Shown one piece after another: positions 24,334 to 32,800 of a DNA stretch of 64,000 nt. The stretch is taken from positions 3,038,001 to 3,102,000 of the forward strand of contig NZ_CP049863.1 of assembly GCF_011299575.1 (NCBI RefSeq), given 5' to 3'. How positions within the stretch are numbered: the first letter of the stretch is position 1; each line of letters opens with the position of its first letter. The position numbers and the translations under genes are program-made. Under the pieces are notes generated by a model that saw only the letters and a program-made list of their open reading frames with translations, was not told the origin of the DNA and did not search any database. Source of the DNA: Leucobacter viscericola. Its GTDB lineage: Bacteria > Actinomycetota > Actinomycetes > Actinomycetales > Microbacteriaceae.

Positions 24334-25242
24334 CTACTCAGAAGCGGGTTCTGGGACCATCATCCGCAGCATCGCGGGGCGCACCGAAATAGTGCACTCG
24401 TCGGCCCCGACGAACTCACCATCAGCGTAGACCGTCAATCCCGGCGCAGACACCCGGACCGACCTTGCCCGCCGGTGCGTCACCTCGGGGCGCGAAAAGT
24501 GCTCGCCCTTCAGCATGAGCGGAAACAGTCGAATCAGGCTGAGCCGCTTGAGCGGCGCGACGTGCACAACGTCAATTAGCCCGTCGTCGGGCAAAGCCCC
24601 GGCGCAAATCGGCATGCCCCCGCCATAGGTTTCGGTGTTGCCAATAGCGATGAGTGTTCCGGGCTCCGCAACCGCGGCCTCACCGTCGATCGTCACGCTG
24701 AACGCAAGTGGGCGCAATTGGATCAGCTCAATGATGAGCGCAAGATAGTAGCGCAGCGCCCCGTGAGGCCAGCGCAGCCGATTGGTGCGGTCGCTCACTT
24801 TCGCGTCGAAGCCGAGCGCGGCGATTGTGAAGAAGTGCTTCACTCGTCCGCTGCAGTGCAGCTCGCCGATGTCGAGGGGCTTCGCGACTCCGGTCAGCGC
24901 GAGCCCTGCCGCCTCCGCTGTATCGCGGGGGATCGCGAGCGCCCTGGCGAGGTCGTTGCCCGTTCCCGCGGGAATGAGCGCCAGCGGCACTTCGCTGCCG
25001 ATCAACTTTTCCAAGATCTCAGTGAGTGTTCCGTCGCCACCGACAATCACGAGCAGCGCAGGATCATCTTGCAGTGCCTGACCCGCGAGTTCGATCGTAT
25101 CCGCCGCAGAGGCGCCAGCATAGGCGTGCACCTCAGCTCCACGAGCGCGCAGCTCTGCGATGGCTTCCTCGGCGGCTCCCCGCCCTCGGCCCTTGCCTGC
25201 GAAGGGATTTGAGAGCACCGCGATGTGCTTGCCCACGATCAA
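24334..25242 (-). CDS. Diacylglycerol kinase-family lipid kinase
   Basis: 302 residues. The glycine-rich ATP site VVIGGDGTLTEI-type motif (IVGGDGTLTEILEKL), N-terminal AVLSNPFAGKGRG and PAGTGNDLARAL are diagnostic of the DagK catalytic family. It phosphorylates a lipid such as diacylglycerol at the membrane face. The start is TTG at 25242 overlapping the TGA of the flavoprotein gene (TTGA), or GTG two codons later. The same flavoprotein-then-kinase order is found as Rv2251-Rv2252 in Mycobacterium tuberculosis, where the kinase affects phosphatidylinositol mannosides. Confidence 0.9.
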   Translation of the reverse strand: MIVGKHIAVLSNPFAGKGRGRGAAEEAIAELRARGAEVHAYAGASAADTIELAGQALQDDPALLVIVGGDGTLTEILEKLIGSEVPLALIPAGTGNDLARALAIPRDTAEAAGLALTGVAKPLDIGELHCSGRVKHFFTIAALGFDAKVSDRTNRLRWPHGALRYYLALIIELIQLRPLAFSVTIDGEAAVAEPGTLIAIGNTETYGGGMPICAGALPDDGLIDVVHVAPLKRLSLIRLFPLMLKGEHFSRPEVTHRRARSVRVSAPGLTVYADGEFVGADECTISVRPAMLRMMVPEPASE

Positions 25243-26879
25243 GAATCCTGTGCGGAGGAACTGGCAGAATCAGCGGCAATGACCGCGCCGGGGTTCAGGA
25301 TTCCGTGCGGATCCAGCTCGCGCTTGATCGCCTCGAGGATCCGGATCCCGGTTTCCCCAACTTCTTCCCGCAGCCACGGTGCATGATCCCGACCTACTGC
25401 GTGGTGATGGCTGATCGTGCCCCCGGCGGCCAGGATCGAGTCATTGGTGTGCGCCTTGATTTTGAGCCAGGCTTCGAGTGGATCCTCGCGGATACTCGCG
25501 AGCACTGTGAAGTAGAGAGACGCGCCCGTGGGGTAGATGTGCGAGACATGGCACATCACGTAAGACTTCGAGCCGATGGCGGAAAAGCCATCCTTCAGAG
25601 AAGCCTCGACCGCGCTGCGTAGCTCTGACAATTTCGCCCAAGTGGTCGCCGTCTCAAGGGTCTCGCAGAAAACGCCCGCGTCGAGCAGTGAGTCGCGCAG
25701 GTAGGGGCCGTCGAAGCGACCCTTCATCCATTCGGCCGCGTCCCCTTCGCCCGAAGAGGTGCCGCCCGCTGCCCGCAAAAGCTCCGAGGTGCGCGCTCGC
25801 CGCAGGGGAATCCCCTCGCCCTCGTAAACGGTGACAACACTCGCACCTTTTGCCAGCGCCTTACCGATCTTGCCGACCTGCGCCAGGCTGACTGCGGTCT
25901 CGGCCTCATCGGAAAGGCGAATAACCGTGGGGCCCGATGCGTGCTGGGCGACCTGGCGCAGCCCCTCTGCTCCGGCTGCAAAGTTCGGAAACGTCCAGGC
26001 CTCAAACACCCGGTGTTGAGGCGTGGGGTGCACCCGAACCTTGACTTCGGTAATCACACCAAAGATCCCCTCGGAACCAAGAAAGACACGAATGAGATCT
26101 GGTCCGGCGGCAGAGCCGGGGGAGCGGCCAAGTTCGAGGTCCCCGGTTGGGGTGGCGACGCGGATCCCGGTCACCATCGTGTCGAATCGGCCGTAACCCG
26201 CCGAGTTTTGCCCTGATGATCGCGCCGCGGCGAATCCGCCAATCGTTGCATAGCGGAAGCTCTGCGGGTAATGCCCAAGCTCAAAGCCGTGTTCGGCGAG
26301 CAGCGACTCGGCCTCAGGGCCGGTGGTGCCGGCGGCGAGCACGGCCTCTCCGCTGACCGGATCAAGGTGAATGAGTCCGCTCAGTCGGCGCAGATCGAGG
26401 CTCACGACCGCCAGCTGCGCGCCGCGCTCGGGGTCGAGTGCTCCAACCACACTTGTGCCGCCTCCGAATGGGATGACAGCTATCTTGCGAGCGGTTGCGA
26501 GATCGAGACAGGCCCGGACCTCCTCGTGACTGCCGGGGCGCACAACAGCGTCGGGTGCCTCTTGCTCAATCGCTCTGCGACGAAGTAGATCAAGGGTGGA
26601 TCGCCCGCCCGAGTGATAAATGCGCGCTTCGGGGGCGGCGGAGACATTCTCGTCACCGACGGCGCCGCGAAACGCGTCGAGATCCTCGCCGCTCAGTGCG
26701 GAAGGTGTGAGCCGAACATTCGCAAGCTCGACGGGTGCAGCTGGCTTTCTCACTCGTCCCAGCAACAGCGGGAGTAGAGCCTGCACGGCGCGAGGGAGTG
26801 GTTTTGCTCGCTCGGGATCGCCCCAACCGTTCCAGCGCATCGGCTGGTCATCATTGGCCCTGCCATTTTCTGCGGTCAT
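25239..26879 (-). CDS. FAD-binding oxidase, alkylglycerone-phosphate synthase-like
   Basis: 546 residues. The PCMH-type FAD domain (DAVVRPGSHEEVRACLDLA, VIPFGGGTSVVGALDPERG, GQNSAGYGRFDTMVTGIRVATPTG, FLGSEGIFGVITEVKVRVHP) followed by the FAD-oxidase C-terminal domain matches the AGPS/DLD branch. Eukaryotic AGPS makes the ether bond of ether lipids; the actinobacterial relatives are uncharacterised or only partly known. It heads the minus-strand lipid operon and diverges from a TetR gene with 20 bp between start codons. Whether it makes ether lipids or oxidises another lipid alcohol or acid is open. Confidence 0.85.
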   Translation of the reverse strand: MTAENGRANDDQPMRWNGWGDPERAKPLPRAVQALLPLLLGRVRKPAAPVELANVRLTPSALSGEDLDAFRGAVGDENVSAAPEARIYHSGGRSTLDLLRRRAIEQEAPDAVVRPGSHEEVRACLDLATARKIAVIPFGGGTSVVGALDPERGAQLAVVSLDLRRLSGLIHLDPVSGEAVLAAGTTGPEAESLLAEHGFELGHYPQSFRYATIGGFAAARSSGQNSAGYGRFDTMVTGIRVATPTGDLELGRSPGSAAGPDLIRVFLGSEGIFGVITEVKVRVHPTPQHRVFEAWTFPNFAAGAEGLRQVAQHASGPTVIRLSDEAETAVSLAQVGKIGKALAKGASVVTVYEGEGIPLRRARTSELLRAAGGTSSGEGDAAEWMKGRFDGPYLRDSLLDAGVFCETLETATTWAKLSELRSAVEASLKDGFSAIGSKSYVMCHVSHIYPTGASLYFTVLASIREDPLEAWLKIKAHTNDSILAAGGTISHHHAVGRDHAPWLREEVGETGIRILEAIKRELDPHGILNPGAVIAADSASSSAQDS

Positions 26880-26899
26880 GCATTACAGTGTGACACATC
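26880..26899. promoter_or_regulatory. Very short divergent control region with GTGTGACAC palindrome
   Basis: Only 20 bp separate the two start codons. It contains GTGTGACAC (9 bp, symmetric about G, 26888-26896) and TACAGT (26884-26889), a possible -10 for the plus strand. Promoters must overlap each other and extend into the coding regions; messages are likely leaderless or nearly so. Confidence 0.45.
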
Positions 26900-27529
26900 A
26901 TGGAAAAACGTCAAGCGTCTGTGTTGTCTCCTGATAACCCTGTGTCGCCCCTAGGCCACGCGGCTTCAACGTGGGATTCCACGCAGTCGCGAGTGCTTGA
27001 CGCTGCCGATGTGCTCATTCAACAGCGCGGCATTCACGGGGTGACGATCGCTGAGCTGGCGCGAAGCTCCGCGCTCAGCAGACCCACGATCTATCGCAGT
27101 TGGACCGATGCAGACGACGTCGTGCGGGCGGCTCTGCTGCGTCGTGTGGTTCTTGTGCTTGAGGCGTTTCCTGACCCTGCCACAACCAGAGACGCTCTTG
27201 TTGACGATGTTTTGCGGTTCTCTGAGCTCTTCCGTGCCGACCCTGTCTACAGCCGTCTGCTTGACCAGGAGCCCGAAGCTTTCACGCGCTACATGTTGCA
27301 GCGTGTCGGCTCGAGCCAGCGGCTGATTCACGGTTGGCTGACCCAGGCAATCACCGCGGCCCAGCGCGAAGGATCTGTGCGGGCCGGGGATCCCCAGCAG
27401 ATCGCGGTCATGCTGCTGCTCATCGCACAGTCTGCGGTGCTCTCCCACGGCACCGTTGCTGAGCTCATTGATGAAGAATCGTGGGAACGCGAACTCCGGG
27501 TCGCACTTGAAGGGTACTTACGTCCATGA
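26900..27529 (+). CDS. TetR-family transcriptional regulator
   Basis: 209 residues with the TetR helix-turn-helix near residues 30-75 (SRVLDAADVLIQQRGIHGVT, LARSSALSRPTIYRSWTDADD). It is divergent from the AGPS-like operon and overlaps glpD by 4 nt (ATGA), so it probably controls both directions through the GTGTGACAC palindrome. The order TetR-glpD opposite flavoprotein-lipid kinase is the same as Rv2250c-Rv2249c opposite Rv2251-Rv2252 in M. tuberculosis (from memory), supporting a conserved regulator of glycerol-phosphate or lipid metabolism. The ligand is unknown. Confidence 0.9.
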   Translation: MEKRQASVLSPDNPVSPLGHAASTWDSTQSRVLDAADVLIQQRGIHGVTIAELARSSALSRPTIYRSWTDADDVVRAALLRRVVLVLEAFPDPATTRDALVDDVLRFSELFRADPVYSRLLDQEPEAFTRYMLQRVGSSQRLIHGWLTQAITAAQREGSVRAGDPQQIAVMLLLIAQSAVLSHGTVAELIDEESWERELRVALEGYLRP

Positions 27530-28992
27530 ACCTCTCCGCCACTTCTCTGACCGCAACCAGGCGCCGCAGCGAACTTGAACTCTCTGCGGTGGATACCGTT
27601 GACGTGCTTGTGGTGGGCGGTGGAATCACGGGAGTGGGTGTGGCGCTTGACGCGGCTTCCCGGGGCCTGAGCGTGACGCTTATCGAGGCTGAGGATCTCG
27701 CCTTCGGCACAAGCCGCTGGAGCTCGAAACTGGTGCACGGCGGTCTGCGTTACCTCGCAACGGGAGACTTCGCCACGGCGAAGGAGAGTGCCACCGAGCG
27801 CCACCTGCTGATGACCAAGATCGCCCCCCACTTGATCAGGCCGCTGCCTCAACTCCTGCCGTTCGCGCCCGGTGTCACCATGATGCAGCGTGCCGCTGGT
27901 GTTGTTGGCATGGGTGTGGGGGACCTGTTGCGCATGCAGGCGCGCACCCCGCGCCGAGTGCTTCCTGGACCGCGGATTGTGGGCGCTCGCAAGGCACTGC
28001 GCCTGGCCCCGACGCTGAATCCCCGAGGGCTACGCGGAGGCATGCTCTCGTTTGATGGCCAGCTTGTTGACGACGCCAAATTGGTTGTCACCGTCGCCCG
28101 CACGGCAGCGGGGTTGGGGGCGAGGATCCTGACCCGTGTGCGTGCCACTGAACTGCGGGGCGACGGTGCCAGCGTTGAAGACACACTCACGGGCGAGCGT
28201 CTTGAGGTTCGCGCGCGCAGTGTGATCAACGCCACCGGCGTGTGGGCCGGTGGGCTCGACGGCGCGATCACCGTGCGCCCGAGCCGGGGCACCCACGTGG
28301 TCTTCGATGCGGCGGATCTCGGCAACCCGCGGGCTGCGATCACGATCCCGCACGAGGGATCAGTGAGTCGTTATGTGTTCGCCCTGCCGCAGGGGAATGG
28401 GCGCGTGATCCTGGGCCTGACCGACGAGGATGCCCCGGGGCCAGTGCCCGCGATCCCGAAGCCCACCGAAGACGAGATTTCGTTTCTGCTTGCGAGCCTC
28501 AATCGGGTTGTTGAGACACCGGTGCGGCGGGATCAGGTGCGCGGATCCTTCGCGGGGTTGCGACCGCTGATCGACGCTGGCGCGGAGAGCACCGCCGATA
28601 TTTCGCGAAAGCACCTCGTCAAGCAGTCGGCCGCCGGGTTTATTAATGTGCTCGGGGGCAAGCTGACGACGTATCGCCGCATGGCCGAGGACGCCGTTGA
28701 TCTGGCAGTGAGTGCGCGTGGACTGAACGCCCTCGCGAGCCGGACTTCTTCTCTGCGGCTGGTTCCGGTGGATGATGCGCTCGCTCGCTCGGAGCGGTCC
28801 GATGCGGCTGAGTTAGTGGCCGAGGGAGTGCCCGTGACCCGCGCCGCAATTGAATATGCGGTGCGGGTTGAGGGGGCTCTGACTGCTGACGATGTGCTCG
28901 ATCGTCGCACTCGCATTGGCCTGGTTGATGAAGATCGCGCCCGGAGCTTTGACGCGGTCTCCAAGATTGTTGCAGAGGCTCTAGCGGTCTGA
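27526..28992 (+). CDS. glpD: Glycerol-3-phosphate dehydrogenase (FAD, GlpD-type)
   Basis: 488 residues. The dinucleotide-binding start is VDVLVVGGGITGVGVALDA, followed by the family's GTSRWSSKLVHGGLRYL and the C-terminal VKQSAAGFINVLGGKLTTYRRMAEDAVDL. It oxidises glycerol-3-phosphate to dihydroxyacetone phosphate at the membrane, feeding electrons to quinone. It is on the short side for an actinobacterial GlpD (often ~570), mainly at the C-terminus. ATGA overlap with the TetR gene gives translational coupling. Its link to the AGPS-like and lipid kinase genes makes sense because DHAP and G3P are the backbones of glycerolipids. Confidence 0.92.
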   Translation: MNLSATSLTATRRRSELELSAVDTVDVLVVGGGITGVGVALDAASRGLSVTLIEAEDLAFGTSRWSSKLVHGGLRYLATGDFATAKESATERHLLMTKIAPHLIRPLPQLLPFAPGVTMMQRAAGVVGMGVGDLLRMQARTPRRVLPGPRIVGARKALRLAPTLNPRGLRGGMLSFDGQLVDDAKLVVTVARTAAGLGARILTRVRATELRGDGASVEDTLTGERLEVRARSVINATGVWAGGLDGAITVRPSRGTHVVFDAADLGNPRAAITIPHEGSVSRYVFALPQGNGRVILGLTDEDAPGPVPAIPKPTEDEISFLLASLNRVVETPVRRDQVRGSFAGLRPLIDAGAESTADISRKHLVKQSAAGFINVLGGKLTTYRRMAEDAVDLAVSARGLNALASRTSSLRLVPVDDALARSERSDAAELVAEGVPVTRAAIEYAVRVEGALTADDVLDRRTRIGLVDEDRARSFDAVSKIVAEALAV

Positions 28993-29071
28993 GCGGCCCC
29001 GCTACTGGCCTGACTCGGCGTCACCCCGCGTAGGTTGACGCCGCTGGAGCGCGTCTGCAGAATGCTTGTGC

Positions 29072-29114
29072 TATCGTTTTTCGATACATGTCAAACGATT
29101 ATCGATGGGTATCG
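29072..29114. promoter_or_regulatory. Cluster of TATCG/CGATA inverted repeats upstream of DUF2975-XRE
   Basis: TATCG-N5-CGATA at 29072-29086, then CGAT-T-ATCG at 29096-29104 and CGAT-GGGT-ATCG at 29103-29114, ending just before the ATG at 29116. Such repeated half-sites suggest an operator for the XRE protein encoded one gene downstream. Confidence 0.5.
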
Positions 29115-29115
29115 C

Positions 29116-29592
29116 ATGCAGTCACGACTTATTCAGACACTCAGGGCACTCATTGCGCTGATGCTTCTACTTCTGCTGGTTGCGCAGATTGTGGCTGTGC
29201 CGCTCGTGGCAAGTACCTTCGCGTATCGGTATCCAGAGTTTGCGGGTCTCGAACTGCCGGGCATTGTGGCGGCGATCCTCTTGATCCTGTGTGTGCAGGT
29301 GGTATTTGTGTGCGTCTGGCAGCTTCTGTCGCTCGTGCGAGTCGACCGTATCTTCAGTCGGGCCGCGTTCAGATACGTTGACGTGATCCTCATCAGCATC
29401 CTCGCCGCAACACTGATCGTGATCATTGCGTTTGTCGGGTTGATCCTCGCCGAGGCAACTACACCGACGCTTTCCCTGCTCGTTGTGTTCGGGATTGTCG
29501 TTGGGCTCGGGCTTTCGCTGCTCGTGATGGTGATGCGCGGATTGCTGACCAAGGCCCTCCAGCTTGAGCAAGATCTTTCAGAGGTTGTCTAA
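29116..29592 (+). CDS. DUF2975 family membrane protein
   Basis: 158 residues from ATG 29116; upstream in-frame starts would translate the operator-like repeats and add no conserved sequence. Four hydrophobic segments are visible (near residues 10-35, 50-75, 90-115 and 120-145). The four-helix layout followed by an adjoining small XRE regulator is the hallmark of DUF2975, found widely in Firmicutes and Actinobacteria with no known activity. The stop TAA shares its last base with the ATG of the XRE gene. Confidence 0.75.
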   Translation: MQSRLIQTLRALIALMLLLLLVAQIVAVPLVASTFAYRYPEFAGLELPGIVAAILLILCVQVVFVCVWQLLSLVRVDRIFSRAAFRYVDVILISILAATLIVIIAFVGLILAEATTPTLSLLVVFGIVVGLGLSLLVMVMRGLLTKALQLEQDLSEVV

Positions 29593-29822
29593 TGCCCATT
29601 GTTATCGACATCGACGTGCAGCTCGCGCGCAAGAAGATGAGCGTCGGCGACTTCGCCGCAGCCATCGGCATCTCACCCGCCAATGTGGCAGTGCTCAAGA
29701 ACGGGCGCGCCAAGGCTGTGCGGTTCACCACGCTCGACGCAATTTGCCGAGTGCTTGAGTGTCAGCCCGGCGACATCTTGAGGTGGGTTGCGGACCCAGA
29801 AACTGAGGGGACGGGCGCTTGA
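29592..29822 (+). CDS. Small XRE-family HTH regulator (YozG-like)
   Basis: 76 residues, almost entirely one helix-turn-helix domain (LARKKMSVGDFAAAIGISPA, NVAVLKNGRAKAVRFTTLDA) with the C-terminal family segment LECQPGDILRW. It is the usual partner of DUF2975 proteins and likely binds the TATCG/CGATA repeats upstream of the pair. Its stop overlaps the TTG start of the large membrane protein (TTGA), so all three genes are one transcript. Confidence 0.88.
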   Translation: MPIVIDIDVQLARKKMSVGDFAAAIGISPANVAVLKNGRAKAVRFTTLDAICRVLECQPGDILRWVADPETEGTGA

Positions 29823-32800
29823 CCAACACAGATTACTCAAGCCAGGGGGCAGCTATACCCGCCGCCACAGCCCAACCGGGACGCATGTCTCCGGGCGTTG
29901 CCTGGAGCGAAGAGGTCGCGGGTTGGATGCTGGAGGGCACGCGCTGCCCCGTGTGTTTCGCAACACCACTGGTGCAGGGGTGCTGCACTGCGTGCGCGTC
30001 CGACCTTCGCGGACCAGCTGGAGCGCAGCTCTCTCAGCTTTCTGCAGTGGCGGCAGACGCTATCCGGGCTCGGCAGATGGTGCTTGCAACGGTGCCGCGA
30101 GTTGCGGTGCCAGCGGTGCCAGTGGCGCCAGCGATGCCAGTGGTACCGGCGGTTGATTCTCTCCCAACGAATCAAAACCCCGCTCAAACTTCGTACTCGC
30201 CAGAGCAACGCTTTCTGCCCCCTGTCCCCACACCCGCGCCAGCCTCGAGCGCCAGCCTCCAATCGGTGCTGGCGGTTGCCGGCGCAGGGCTGGTTGCAAT
30301 CGCCGCGATCGTGTTCACTTTTTTCAATCCGGATCTATCTGACAAGGGCCTGCGGAGTGCGATTGTTGGTCTCACGACACTCGCGTTTGCGGGCGGTGCA
30401 TCGCTGCTCGCTCGTCGCGGCCTGCAGTTTTCTGCTGAAGCCATTGGTGGGCTCGCGGTTGTGTTCGTCGGGCTCGATATTTGGGCGTTCGCGCGCTGGG
30501 CCCCCGACGGCACAAATCCCTGGCTGCTTACGGCCTTTGCGACGCTGGTCGCAGCAGGGTGCCTGGCTCTGGCCGGAAAATGGTGGGGCGTGCGAACCTG
30601 GAGCTTCGGTGCTGCCGTGGCGGTGACGTTGGTGCCCATCATGTTTGCTGGCTCCAGCAATGTTTGGTTCGCAATGCCGCTCGGGTTTGTCACCATGGCG
30701 TTTGTCGGGTTTGGTGCTGCTGCGCGAGTGAGGGCCATCGTGCCGCGCACAGCCCTGGGCAGCCTGACCGGACTGCAGATAGTTGCAGGTTTGAGTGCGG
30801 TCGGGTGGGCCATCTCGGAATTCTCGTGGGGCTACAACGGTGTCTTGATCGACCTCGCAGCCTGCGGTGTGCTGGCGGCTCTCGCTGCGCATTCCGCATT
30901 GGCGACGCGACTGCAGATCCCGCGCGTCTGGAGCGTTACGGCTGGAGTGCTCGCTGCAGTCTCAGCGGGGCTCTTCGCCAGCACCGTCGTTGGTGAGGCC
31001 ACCCGTGTATTGAGCGGCGGGGCCATCTTTGGCCGGGTTCCTTACGCTTCGACCGGATTCGTGGCGGTTGTCTTCGTTATTGCGGTGGCAACGCTCCGAA
31101 TTCCCCTCCCGAAACGTGTCTTTCGAGCGCAAATGACTGCCGGTGTGCTCAGCGTGCTTGGTCTGTCACTTGCCGGGCCCCTGGTCATGAGCGTCTTGAA
31201 TATCTGGGAAGCCCTGATCGCTCCGCTGTGGCTTGTCGGGGCTCAACAGGTTGGGCTGGGCACGTCAGGAATTCTGAGTGCTGCGGATTCGTGGCCAAAC
31301 ATCTTCAGCGTTTCGATCGCGGCGGTGGGGTGCCTGTACCTGAGCAGGACCGTACGTCGCCGTTGGAGTAACAGGCTGGCCGTCATCGGCCTCTTCACTG
31401 TGCTCGGGGTTTCGTTTGCAACGATCGCTCTACTCGCGATGGTGTCTCCTCCGACCGGGTGGGTGCCCGGGCGCCTAGCGATCCCCCTTGTGGCTGCCGC
31501 GGTCTGGGCCGTCGGCGTGCGATGGTCTCCCGCGCTTCGCGCAAAGATTTCGGATCAATCTAGCCAGCTTCGGTTTGCGGTCCATGTGCTCGTTATCGCT
31601 GCCGCGATCATGTCATGGCGAGACCCCGTGGTGGGCCTCGTCACGGGCGTTGGCGTGTTAGTAGTGCTCGCTCTCGTTGCCCAGGCATCCTCGAAGGAGC
31701 GCAGCTGGTACGTCGGTTTCGGCTACGCTTACGGCCTCACACTTGTCGCGGTGGCGCTCGCGCAGCTCAACAACATCCCTGGCGTAGATCTGAGCGGCGC
31801 GCTGCAGCTCAGTGTGGTGACTTCGCTTGGGTTGCTTGTCGCGCTTGCTGCAACGATCTTTCGCGTGTGTGAGTCTCGCTCGTGGCTTGCGATACTGCTC
31901 GTTACGCTCGTGCCGTTTGGTCTTGGGATCGCGCAGGTTGTCATGGAACGCAGTGGCTGGACGGCGCTCTCGACGGGCCTGATGTGTGCGCTCGCGTTTG
32001 TGCTTATGGTCACTCGCAGGCCTGGGCTTGGAGGGGGCGCGAGGGCTGTAGCAGCGGGAATGCTCGCGCCAAGCCTCTCGGTCTTTGCTGTATGCCTGGG
32101 TGCCGAGGTCATTCCGGGCAGCGCATCTCCGGTTATCCTTCCGATTATTGCTGTGGTCGTCGGTGTCGCTCTGTTGCTGGCAAAGCCCACGCGTGGGCTG
32201 CTGGAGCGCCGCGGTATTGCCGTGCCCATTGCCCAAGCGGCGTCGCTCGCGATTGAGATCTCTGCGCTTGTCACCGGAGCTATCGCCGTCATGCTTTCGC
32301 TCATGCGACAGGCGGCTGGCCTCGGTACGACACTCTCCGTGCTCCTCATTCTTGGAGCAGCCGCGGCCATGACTGCAAAGCTCGCTGGTCGCAAGTATGC
32401 CTGGTGGGTCGCCGGTGCGTGCCTTACGGGAGCGCTTTGGTGCGTGTGGGGAATGACCGGTGTCACGCTGCTGGAGGCGTACCTCTTGCCGCCGACGCTC
32501 GGGGCAGCGGGTGTTGCTGCGGTACTCACTGTGCGTGGTAAGCCCGCCGCGCACCTCTATGTGGGCTGGCTGGGGCTCGCGATCTTTCCGGTGCTCGTGC
32601 GGTTTACGTTCAACGGCAGTGTTGCGCGAGGCTTCGGGCTGCTCGGTGGGGCGCTGCTGCTGCTCGCGATTGGCAGTTGGCTCCGCTGGGTGGGTCGTCG
32701 AGCCGAGACGCGCGGCGGGTTCGCCAAGCTGAGCGAGCCGACGCTGCTGGCTTCGATGCTTGCGGCTGTGGCTGGCCCGGTGTTCGGGGCGAGATTCGGG

